Of a stretch of 24,247 bases of DNA, positions 1 to 8,500 are shown one piece after another. The position numbers and the translations under genes are program-made. Position 1 is the stretch's first letter; every line of letters starts with the position of its first letter. Below the pieces are notes generated by a model that saw only the letters and a program-made list of their open reading frames with translations, searched no databases and was not told the origin of the DNA. This DNA comes from Lenisia limosa (taxonomy: Eukaryota; Breviatea): contig LPNZ01007215.1 in NCBI GenBank assembly GCA_001655205.1, positions 1-24,247 of the forward strand. The letters run 5' to 3'.

Positions 1-1771
1 CCCTGTTCGTTTATTACGTCCCATAGAGACGGACCTGTAATGTTATCCGTTGGGCAAAACCGTCATGTCAATACCGCCTTTTTCACAAAAAAAAAATCTT
101 TGGTATCTCCTTTTTTATTTTTGCAGTAAAGCGTGAATATAAAGAAACTCATACTGATTCATTAATGACTAAAGACAACCAGTCGTATGGAACAAGGCAG
201 CAGCTCACCAAGGAGGTCCATAACCAGCACCAAATGGTCGTGGTATCCGAAGATGGGTTGGTCCGACCTGATAGTGTCAAATGTAACATCGAACTTGGGT
301 TTTCTTCGGATACCCAAACACAATAGTTATGTCAATCATTTATTAAATAGTCTTCTCTTTATCTTTCCCTCACCATAACCAGTCAAAGTCCCCCGTCATT
401 ACCTCGCGAATCCAAGGTAGTGCATGACGGGTCCTACCGGCCTGCCCTGAAGAGCCTTGGCAACCTCCGCCTCCCAAACAAGTTTGTGGATATTGAGGGG
501 GTCGCGGTTGGAGATCTGAGGTGTCAAGAGGATGTGAAATAGAATAGAGGCTAGACTGAAAGATTGAACAATATGTATATAATAAAAGAGGGCTTTTCAC
601 TTTGGTTCAGAATATAATAACAGTTCATTATATATACCAGTATCCGCCATCTAAAACAGCCTGAGCGGACCTTGATAGCCACCTTGCGGCCCGTGGCGTT
701 GAACTTGCCTTTGAGTACGGTACCGGCGTTTCCGGCACCGACGGCTTGATAGTCTGCCTCCCAGCCCTCCACAATCTCCATCGACTGGGGGGTTGATAAA
801 GACATTTAGTAGAAGCTCTTCTGTTAAGTTGTAATGTATGGTGACTCCCTCATAAAAAAAAGTATACTTAATATATATTACAAAAAGAAGTACTTTTTTT
901 GGTTGCAAGGAGTTAATTCCTCCACATCTGCAACAAAGCATTACTGCACTCACTTTCGGTGGAAATAGGTCGAATATTTGCTCGCGCACGTTTACATCAG
1001 CCTTAACATCGAAGTCCTTCGCAATTAACAGAATAAGATGAGCAGATTACCACATAACAATGTCTCCGCACCAACACACACACACAAACGAGGACTTATT
1101 GACCAATATTCTCCACAGTGTATAGCAGCTGTCCATATTTTGAGTGAGAGGGATATAATCCGAAATGAAACCTGCTCAAACATAAAACAAACAACAATGA
1201 TAATGAAATTATTGTTTAATAATAACCACCAGTAAACAAGGTGCTGAAGAGTTCCCGATCACACGACTGATTAAAGTAAAACCCCTCCCAACCTTAACAG
1301 CCTGGTCAGAATGATCGAAGGGCTCAAGGGTAAACGGATTCTCCCATGCGGGTGGATACTGTGCAAAGTTACAAGGAGAGAGAGCAGGGAAAGGTGACAA
1401 CAAGGAGAATGGGTGAGCTGGAAAGAATCTGATACAAGCAATCTGAGTCACAATCATTTATATTCTCACAAACCTTTACAACAAGATCGGTCTCAAGGTA
1501 AACTTTGCCCCAGGGAGTTGTAACCGGCCTCAATGCGAAATGAAGCCACTGATTAATTCTCCACTCACTCTCCTCCACACGTTCTTCTTGAAGAAGTCCA
1601 CATGCCTTAGCAAATAAGAGCTACAGGTCTTCGGAGAAAATCTAAAACAAACTGAAGCCTGCAAACCCTTTCTGATGGGGCAATTGGAGAGTCAGTATCA
1701 AGGATATCTCCAAAATCGGGGGGTATAGGCTCCGGTATCAACTGTAACGTAGCTGCAGATATAAATGAAGA
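1..1771 (-). CDS. Casein-kinase-1-like protein kinase, 5' part (C-lobe beyond the left edge)
   Basis: Eight exons join in phase on the minus strand: 1667-1771, 1474-1620, 1293-1358, 954-1016, 671-784, 403-515, 209-267 and 1-34 (cut by the window edge), about 233 residues. The last four carry the start of a kinase domain: a glycine loop (VGAGNAGTVLKG), the β3 lysine (KVAIK), an αC region (WEAEVAKALQG) and the hinge (LVLVMDLLGPSLWDVINEQ). The M-[DE]-LLGPSL hinge is the hallmark of the CK1 family of Ser/Thr kinases. The first four exons give about 127 residues rich in W, P and acidic positions, which I do not recognise; CK1 proteins usually start almost at the kinase domain. The donor after the VAIK lysine is gtccgc, a weak site; a better GTATAT 36 nt later would add 12 residues. 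An ATG at 805 could start a shorter, kinase-only product. The true first exon was not found. HRD and DFG lie outside, so activity cannot be judged. Confidence 0.8.
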
Positions 1772-2067
1772 CTAGAAAACAAGAAAACGTTCATTTTATG
1801 ACCCTACGCATTATGGGACTTCTATTTCAGCCGCATTCTCAGCAGGGATCAAGCTTAGAAATAAAGTGAAAAGATTGGATGACTGGATTTAATAGAACTC
1901 TACAAATATAACCTAAAATACTCTACATACACTACTTTACAACCTAGGAATCTCGGGATTTATAAAAAAAAAATATTTCAACCCCCACCTTTGTGATCAT
2001 CTGATCGTAAAAGATATTTGACAATTTCCTCCTTACCCCAGCTTACCCCAAGCTTACCCCTTTTCCA

Positions 2068-2453
2068 ATGGCTAAAACAGAAGAGGTATGTCAGTATTTG
2101 ATAAATTGCCTGATAATTTTCTATTTACTTACTTGCGCTCTATGAAAACCGGAAGTCCTATTGATCAATCGTAGATCGCAAGCCTCTTAGAGGGCTACAC
2201 CGAAGAAGAGCTGGATATGACAGTTGAAGAGTATATTGAGAAGGTGGGAATGGAAGAATCAAAATATTCTTGCAAGTTGTGGAGTGGGTTAATTGACAGT
2301 ATCACTTAATTATCTATTCTATCATCTTTATTACTTAAGCAATGCGAACTTGCCACCAGCAAAATTGAAAAGAAGTGTCAAGATGCTATTGAGGCATTTG
2401 TTGAAGAGGCGTCTTTGATACAGAGCAAGCTGGAGGCCCAGGCGGAACAATGA
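2068..2453 (+). CDS. Small acidic helical (coiled-coil-like) protein, 3 exons
   Basis: Three exons on the plus strand join in phase 0: 2068-2085 (MAKTEE, donor gtatgt), 2175-2243 (IASLLEGYTEEELDMTVEEY.., acceptor cgtag, donor gtggga) and 2340-2453 (QCELATSKIEKKCQDAIEAF.., ending in TGA at 2451). The product is 66 residues, strongly acidic, with Leu/Ile spacing that suggests two helices or a short coiled coil. No signal peptide or membrane segment is seen. Its family is not recognised. The gene is divergent from the kinase-like gene at 1-1771, with about 300 bp between the outermost exons, so the two may share a promoter. A short direct repeat of cttacccca (2033-2061) lies just upstream of the ATG. 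A gap starts 9 bp after the stop. The AAG acceptor before exon 3 is the weakest junction. Confidence 0.65.
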
Positions 2454-3528
2454 GCATTTGACNNNNNNNNNNNNNNNNNNNNNNNNNNNNNNNNNNNNNN
2501 NNNNNNNNNNAGATAGGGAAGTGACCCTATTAGGTGAGTGGATTTTGGTTTGTTGTGAGAACACTTTTTTTTTTGTTGTTTTTTTGTTGTTTTATGAATT
2601 ATCCATATCGATATGCATTATATTATGCCCAGTGCTGCACTTCGGTTCGAAAAAACGTTAATAGTATCCTAAGAAAGAAAAATAAACACCAGAAGGACAA
2701 TAGAGAGGTTTAGTAAATAAAAAGAAGCAAATTTTGAAAACATTAATTAATCCCAAGGTTTATGCGGAGCACCATATAAGTTTTTGGCCTCCCAATGAAA
2801 AAAAAAAGCGTCATTAAAAGCGTCATTTCAGGCCTCAGACCCCCTGACCTCATGAAGATATCTGATATATTTTCAAAATTTGAGGTAAACAAATAGCCCT
2901 CACAAATCTTTGTTTCATGCAATTTTTTGATTAAAAAATATATTCAAACTTGTTAGTTTTTCGAAATAATTGTCCATTTAAAACTGTAATAGGTGAACTC
3001 TCATTTACATCAGAATTAAAATCTTGTATCATATATCCCGCTGACCCCATACCCATGGGTATAAAAATTGTGTATATTTTTCGNNNNNNNNNNNNNNNNN
3101 NNNNNNNNNNNNNNNNNNNNNNNNNNNNNNNNNNNNNNNNNNNNNNNNNNNNNNNNNNNNNNNNNNNNNNNNNNNNNNNNNNNNNNNNNNNNNNNATACT
3201 AGATGACCACCCTTACCGTATACAGCCTTAACTAGCAATTGAATCAACCATATGTATGCACATACACCGTGTTTCACTATTTGAGAGCAATATTAGTATG
3301 AGTGAAGCAACAATTAATGGCATATTGAGGAAGTTATTGTCCAATACAAACATAATAATGTGAGAAACTGTAAAAGAACATAAACTCCTATTTACATATC
3401 ATATTGGCCCAATTAGGGCTTCATCGGTTCGACCGATAAATCGTATTGTACACATGTTTCAGGAAAATTCATTTTCCTTACAAGAATAATTCAAAAAATA
3501 TGTATCAATAAATGTACACAATGAGAAC
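2454..3528. other. Intergenic stretch with two gaps; one dispersed repeat copy
   Basis: No convincing exon is seen on either strand. The stretch holds N gaps at 2463-2510 and 3084-3195, T-rich low-complexity DNA (2560-2600), and the long copy of a dispersed repeat (2743 to 3212, listed separately). Short open frames here have no splice context or protein-like composition. A small inverted repeat, TCGGTTCGACCGA, lies near 3425. Confidence 0.5.
2743..3212 (+). repeat. Dispersed repeat, long copy (contains a gap)
   Basis: The copy begins with ttaattaatccca and ggtttatgcggagca (2743-2778) and ends with gatgaccaccc (3202-3212). The same two ends, in the same order and orientation, recur at 5118-5153 and 5198-5208. 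About 35 bp match at the left end with few differences. The interior here is about 470 bp, including a 112-bp N gap; the other copy is about 91 bp, so one is a deletion derivative of the other. No clear terminal inverted repeat or coding capacity was seen. Confidence 0.55.
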
Positions 3529-3854
3529 TTAACCCCTTTTCGTCGGCTTTTTATTTGGCTTGTGGTGCCCCTTTTGGGTCCCACGTTTCAAAATATCCTT
3601 CAACTTCGCCGACAGCATGAGTACTGAATAATATACTGGAATGTCAACAAAAAATGATCTTATTTTGTAACATCTATCAGAAATGAGTTTAAAGCCAGGT
3701 ACCAGAAGGCGGTAGGCATAGTGCCTAAATGGTTTTGAAAACCATCCAGTTCCTCTTTTCCAAATTCCTCTGCTACACAAATGAGACACATTAAGCTGTG
3801 AAAATTGTTGTCAAATAAAAGACCCATCACTCAAACCTTTTTCAATTTCTTCAT
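3529..3854 (-). CDS. Candidate small basic protein, 2 exons, unrecognised
   Basis: A long open frame (exon 3529-3795) follows a good acceptor (ttttcacag) and ends in TAA. It joins in phase 0 to an upstream piece at 3837-3854 (MKKLKK, donor gtttga), giving about 94 residues. The frame contains GIWKRGTGWFSKPFRHYAYR, a mildly hydrophobic middle (FFVDIPVYYSVLMLSAKL) and a very basic C-terminus (KGHHKPNKKPTKRG). Composition looks protein-like, but no family is recognised. The upstream start is uncertain because an in-frame TGA lies shortly before it, so the gene could begin with another exon beyond the gap at 3969-4099. A second frame of the same exon is also open for about 37 codons, which weakens the call. 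Confidence 0.4.
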
Positions 3855-3924
3855 CAAATCCGTATCTTGTCATTGTGATAACTCGACTGACACACACAAC
3901 TCCACAGAGTTTGCAACACTGAAC

Positions 3925-3949
3925 ATAGCTCTAGATGCCCTAGAGCTAT
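3925..3949. repeat. Perfect 10-bp inverted repeat with 5-nt loop
   Basis: ATAGCTCTAG, loop ATGCC, CTAGAGCTAT. The stem is perfect over 10 bp, and the site lies 19 bp from the gap at 3969. It could form a hairpin in DNA or RNA; its role is unknown. Confidence 0.8.
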
Positions 3950-4126
3950 TAGAAAAGAATCAAATTTGNNNNNNNNNNNNNNNNNNNNNNNNNNNNNNNN
4001 NNNNNNNNNNNNNNNNNNNNNNNNNNNNNNNNNNNNNNNNNNNNNNNNNNNNNNNNNNNNNNNNNNNNNNNNNNNNNNNNNNNNNNNNNNNNNNNNNNNC
4101 CGCTATTCTCAATGCAGATCGATTTT

Positions 4127-4393
4127 TTAATTCTTGGTACAATTTTCGGGCTGGAAAGGGGAAAATGAAAGAGTGAAAATGTCACAATTGAATGAAATCC
4201 TACATTTGTTCCGCTGATATTTAAAATCTTCCTCCATGTTAGCGACATCGTAGAAATTTGGGTCTGGCTTTCGACCGAGCCTCATTATAAATCTGTGAAT
4301 ACCGAAACAGAATGGAAAAAAAGAAATCGCAAATGCAAGCAAAATCGAGAAAAGTAGGTTGATTTTTTCAAAAACAATCCAGATTTCACTCAT
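4127..4393 (-). CDS. Candidate 88-aa single-exon membrane protein
   Basis: An uninterrupted frame of 88 codons starts at an ATG at 4393 in a favourable context (gtcaaaATGAG). Residues 8-33 form one clear hydrophobic segment (INLLFSILLAFAISFFPFCF) followed by basic residues (HRFIMRLGRK), as in a single-pass membrane protein. The remainder is mixed, with an acidic patch (DVANMEEDFKY). No family is recognised. The sequence around the start codon is duplicated 176 bp upstream (4558-4590), but there the frame closes after 16 codons. This could be a genuine small gene or an exon of a longer one; the region is AT-rich, so chance remains possible. Confidence 0.35.
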   Translation of the reverse strand: MSEIWIVFEKINLLFSILLAFAISFFPFCFGIHRFIMRLGRKPDPNFYDVANMEEDFKYQRNKCRISFNCDIFTLSFSPFQPENCTKN

Positions 4394-4590
4394 TTTGACC
4401 GTGCAAAATTTCTATTGACAGCCAATACCCCCACCAATGTATAAAAATGAAGGGGGGGTTGGAAAATTCAAAAAAATAAAGAAATCGTACAAATATTGTT
4501 AATTATTGGACCTTTTTTCACCAGGAAATGGTCAATTTTCTTTTATTTATTATTCCGATTTCACTCATTTTGAACGTACTAAATTTCTAC
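4382..4590. repeat. Local duplication of a 33-bp segment (4382-4414 and 4558-4590)
   Basis: Both copies read gatttcactcattttga followed by a variable cgt block and aaatttcta, in direct orientation about 176 bp apart, with a handful of mismatches. On the minus strand each copy covers an ATGAGTGAAATC start region, so this is a duplicated 5' gene end rather than simple low complexity. Confidence 0.6.
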
Positions 4591-5521
4591 GTCATCCGAA
4601 AACCACAATAAGGTGAAAAGAGGGAGGGAGTCGAAAAAAAGAAAAATTGGGGGTTTCGAAAAAATAAAATTTAATTTCGACCACCCCTTTTTTTAAAATA
4701 CTAAATATTATTTACTCACCCAAGATTTGAAATATTTTTTAAAAATCAACAGAATCCTTACATTTGAGTTGCCTTTGTTGTCAGCTCTTGAGATATAACT
4801 ATTGTAACACAGTGATAATATAAAAAAAAGGGATAAAAAAAAAAACACACAATTAAATAGTCCGGGGTACCGGTACCGACCCCCCGGTGGCTCTTTTTTT
4901 TNNNNNNNNNNNNNNNNNNNNNNNNNNNNNNNNNNNNNNNNNNNNNNNNNNNNNNNNNNNNNNNNNNNNNNNNNNNNNNNNNTTTCTTCTTTTTGGGAGC
5001 ACGTTTCGCTTAACTCTATGAGGGACTAGTAACTAATGTTGAAATTCATCACTTTAACAGTATTAAAGATAAAATCAAGCAATTCTTACACGATTTTACA
5101 GGCAAAAAGACCCAAATTTAATTAATCCCAATGTTTATGCGGAGCAGCATATATACAATATATCGATACAGTAATTTCGATTTTTTTTTTTTTTTTGGAT
5201 GACCACCCAAATATTACCAAACGAATATGCAATGTCAAAATCCTATAGTTTGACATCTTGACTCTATAGGCCTCGTCATAGTCTGAATTATTTAACTAAA
5301 TGTGATATTAATTCCCAGTTTAATGGATTTCGCCAATTGGTTGCTCATCTTGCAAGATTCCCTCATTCACTTTATTTATCAAATCCAAGTTTGAAAACAC
5401 TCAATGTAAAGAACATTCATTCAGAATGCGCACGCGCAATACATAATACTAATAATAATAATAAATACTAAGAAACACAAGAACAACCTACAATAAGAAA
5501 ATACCAAGAAACACAGCTACA
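4394..5521. other. Intergenic AT-rich stretch with a gap
   Basis: No supported exon. It holds the duplicated segment at 4558-4590, a nested palindrome ggtaccggtacc near 4866-4877, a gap (4902-4982), the short dispersed-repeat copy (5118-5208) with an internal T-run (5179-5196), and short ATA/ATG microsatellite-like DNA near 5450-5470. Confidence 0.5.
5118..5208 (+). repeat. Dispersed repeat, short (deleted) copy
   Basis: The left end (5118-5153) matches 2743-2778 and the right end gatgaccaccc (5198-5208) matches 3202-3212, with almost all of the interior missing and a poly-T run in its place. It is the internally deleted relative of the copy at 2743-3212. Confidence 0.55.
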
Positions 5522-5590
5522 CTACACCTTCAGGCTTTTGAGATACTTTTTGGCCACCTTATCTTTACTCCTCGATTTCAAGAGGCCAAT
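5522..5590 (-). other. Alternative, basic C-terminal frame of the large gene's last exon
   Basis: After the acceptor cttctag the exon reads in phase 0 as IGLLKSRSKDKVAKKYLKSL and ends in TAG at 5522, a typical basic C-terminus. The preceding exon (5682-5736) can only be read in a frame that leaves two bases, which forces the frame that stops at 5578 (RLAS). One of the two exon boundaries may be misplaced, or alternative splicing or an assembly indel is involved. Confidence 0.4.
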
Positions 5591-8500
5591 CTAGAAGTAG
5601 AATGTTATTGAATATAAAATGCAACAAAACAAATAGAGTTAATTACGGTATGATATAGTATAGTATGATATGATATAATACCTAAATGTTTTAAAGAACG
5701 ATTCGATTTTGGAGTCCGTTATCACAATTATCATTTCTGTAAAAGGTAGTGTGTATGACGGAGGAGACGACCTACCAGGTCATTGGGCTCAAGGCCCCCT
5801 CGATCAGAACGCGACGACAATGTCGCATGTAAGGCAGTGAGGGACTCTGTCGGCATGCTGCATGCACTGGGGGGGGGGGGCANNNNNNNNNNNNNNNNNN
5901 NNNNNNNNNNNNNNNNNNNNNNNNNNNNNNNNNNNNNNNNNNNNNNNNNNNNNNNNNNNATTTTTAACACAATTTATCAAACGTTCAGAAGTGTGAACTG
6001 GAATCGCACAAAGAGATGTCCCATTGCTACCCACTTGTAGAGAATGTTAAACCTCTCTTCAGCCACTTCCATGTATGAAGATGACACACCTTCTCCATCT
6101 CCCTTAAGCACTTGCTAGAGGAAATGTAAGAATGTGGATCGAACTTTTCAACATAATGACGGAGGAAAATATTCGATTTTTGCGTAATCAATGCGATGTA
6201 ACTCAAAGAGAATCACATAAAAGGGGAGGGGGGTGTACTACCTAAATTATACATTGCCTTCGCCGTGCCATTCATTACCCGCGTACTTTACAGTCCTGGA
6301 CCAAGTTGTAGAGGCGTTGGAGCTGCTTGGCACTGAGTGCTGACTGAAACGGTCAAACACAATCGGCAATAAATACATATGAGACTCCATTAGGCTATAT
6401 TAAACGACTGAACAGTCTCGATGAAGTTCCTAGAGGAGGTGACAAAGGGGAAAGCCCTTTTCATGGCAACAAGAGAAATTTACAGCCAAAGACGGTCAAA
6501 ATTAACAACTAGAGTCACTTGAATCAAACCATCCACAACCTCTTTGATGGGGGTGCAAGGCAAGGGGCTCAGTCCAAGGAGAACGGAAATGGAGGATTCC
6601 ACCACCACGTCCCAGAGCTGATGACGTCAATGTGTCAATAAACATGATATCATATAGTAAATACTAGTACATATACTGTATCATCATACGATCTATTCTA
6701 TGTAGCTAGAGATTCAGAAACATCCTAGTAGGCAAGCTGATCTCTATTGCGGACCTCCCCTCCTACTGTTCGAGCAACGACAAGCAAACTGTCCCCACTC
6801 GTCCTATATAGTCAAAATAGTACACATAGGAACGTGCTATTTGAAAAATAAATTAACAAATATATATATACAGTACATGTATAGTATACGTACTACATGT
6901 ATGGAATGGGGTTTACAATACGACTCACTTCAATTTGAATTCAATTCTAGATTGATTGGTTGCACTGAGTAATACCAACCAACTTTCCAAATAGTTTGAG
7001 AGCTTGTCAAGTATTTCTATCTCAAAACCTTATTCAAAAAAGAACGAAAAGAACAGAGCACAATATGTTTATAATACCAATAATAAAACGGGGCAAGAAG
7101 ATCCCATTTGCTCACTTATCGGACAAAAACGCCAGAAGGTCGTCGATCGTGGTGTATGCATCAAATACCTCTTCCGTGACCTCGGACAGTAAAAAGAACA
7201 AATCAGCAGGTGAGGGTTTGGTCCTGAAATATGTACATCCTCTTCAGAAGTCACTCTCTCTTATAGATATGATAACACATCTTGACCACCCAAAAGAATC
7301 CGTTTCATTTATTAAGTCTCAAAAAATATCTATTAGCTGGTACAGGTCCACCCACATCGTGGACAACGTATTCGAAGATGCCTGGTCTGATGATCATAGC
7401 GTGCCATGTGGCTAGACACGCGGACGTCACGCGACTCGCCGATCTATTGATTTAGGGGGTAAAAGAGATGCACTATGTAGCCTGAAAAACCTCGATTACA
7501 AATAGAAAAAAAACACCAAGTACTCATTCTTCATGGTAGTATTGGATCCAGAAAAAAACGTATCATACAAATATAACTTAGGTATTATGCTGGTCCAAAC
7601 CAACCTGAGGTCCTGCAGAATGTCCATAACCACCACTTCGAGCTCCGAGCCATCTTCGATCTCGTCCCATATGTAGCGGTCACAAAGATCATCAGCCCGA
7701 TCCGCAGCTTCCCGTGCCGTATTATTGGCCGACACCAGCTCGACAGGGGCTAAATACTCCGACAGAGGTCCGTCTTTCTCATTGAGTCCGGCCGCGAAGG
7801 ACAAGAATACTGCTGACCAATCCTCTGACTTCAGCGTTTTGGTCCTCTTTTTAGCTGACTTGAGACGGAGAGCCTCGGCTTTGGCAGTTATTTTGGCTGC
7901 TTTTTTGGGGTCGGACTCTGTGTCGTCTGGGTAGGGGGGGGGGGGGNNNNNNNNNNNNNNNNNNNNNNNNNNNNNNNNNNNNNNNNNNNNNNNNNNNNNN
8001 NNNNNNNNNNNNNNGGTCATTATTTGACGGCTTTTTAATGGTCTAGAATCATTCAAGATATTATAGAATGATAATGTACATACAAACATAATACACATGC
8101 AAAATAAAATATCATATGATGTGTCATAAACAAATTCAAAATGACTATAGAAAATAAAATATCGGCGTTTATTAGAATAAGGACTATACCCCAGATTGCA
8201 TACAATCAACAGTAACCACGTGCCATAAACTCCAAATTGCCGGCCTTGAAGCTGCCACAGCCTCCGCCGCTGTGGGGTGGACAGATACACTAGAGGGGTG
8301 AATGTGGGGGAGAGAGGAGGGATGGGTGGGTATGTCTACAAGCCCTTATTCAGATGTGATGCTAAAAAGGGTGGCAATTGATGACATATTAAAGGGACAG
8401 TCGACTTATTTACTATTACACAAATCCCACTAGAGCCCCACGATGGAAGGCTCTGAGCAGCTTGAACCAGTCCGGGGCGGGTGTGAGGGGTGAGAGAGGG

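Noticed and set aside
6767-7223. Munc13-like MUN (MHD2) domain in the large gene
   Set aside because: The LL..L...LW.VV pattern is suggestive, but the spacing is several residues short of the family pattern and neighbouring motifs are absent; too weak to claim.
6996-7415. 139-codon plus-strand open frame
   Set aside because: The opposite strand carries three in-phase exon features of the large gene (7352-7443, 7116-7223) with proper splice sites; the plus frame is a shadow.
7352-7443. Zinc finger from the CPRCG pair
   Set aside because: Only one CxxC pair is present and a second open frame covers the same exon; no complete metal-binding set.
7496-8290. One 264-codon minus-strand frame read as a single ORF
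   Set aside because: It runs through a gap and AT-rich intron sequence; only 7601-7926 (and, in another frame, 8190-8269) look coding, with splice signals at their edges.
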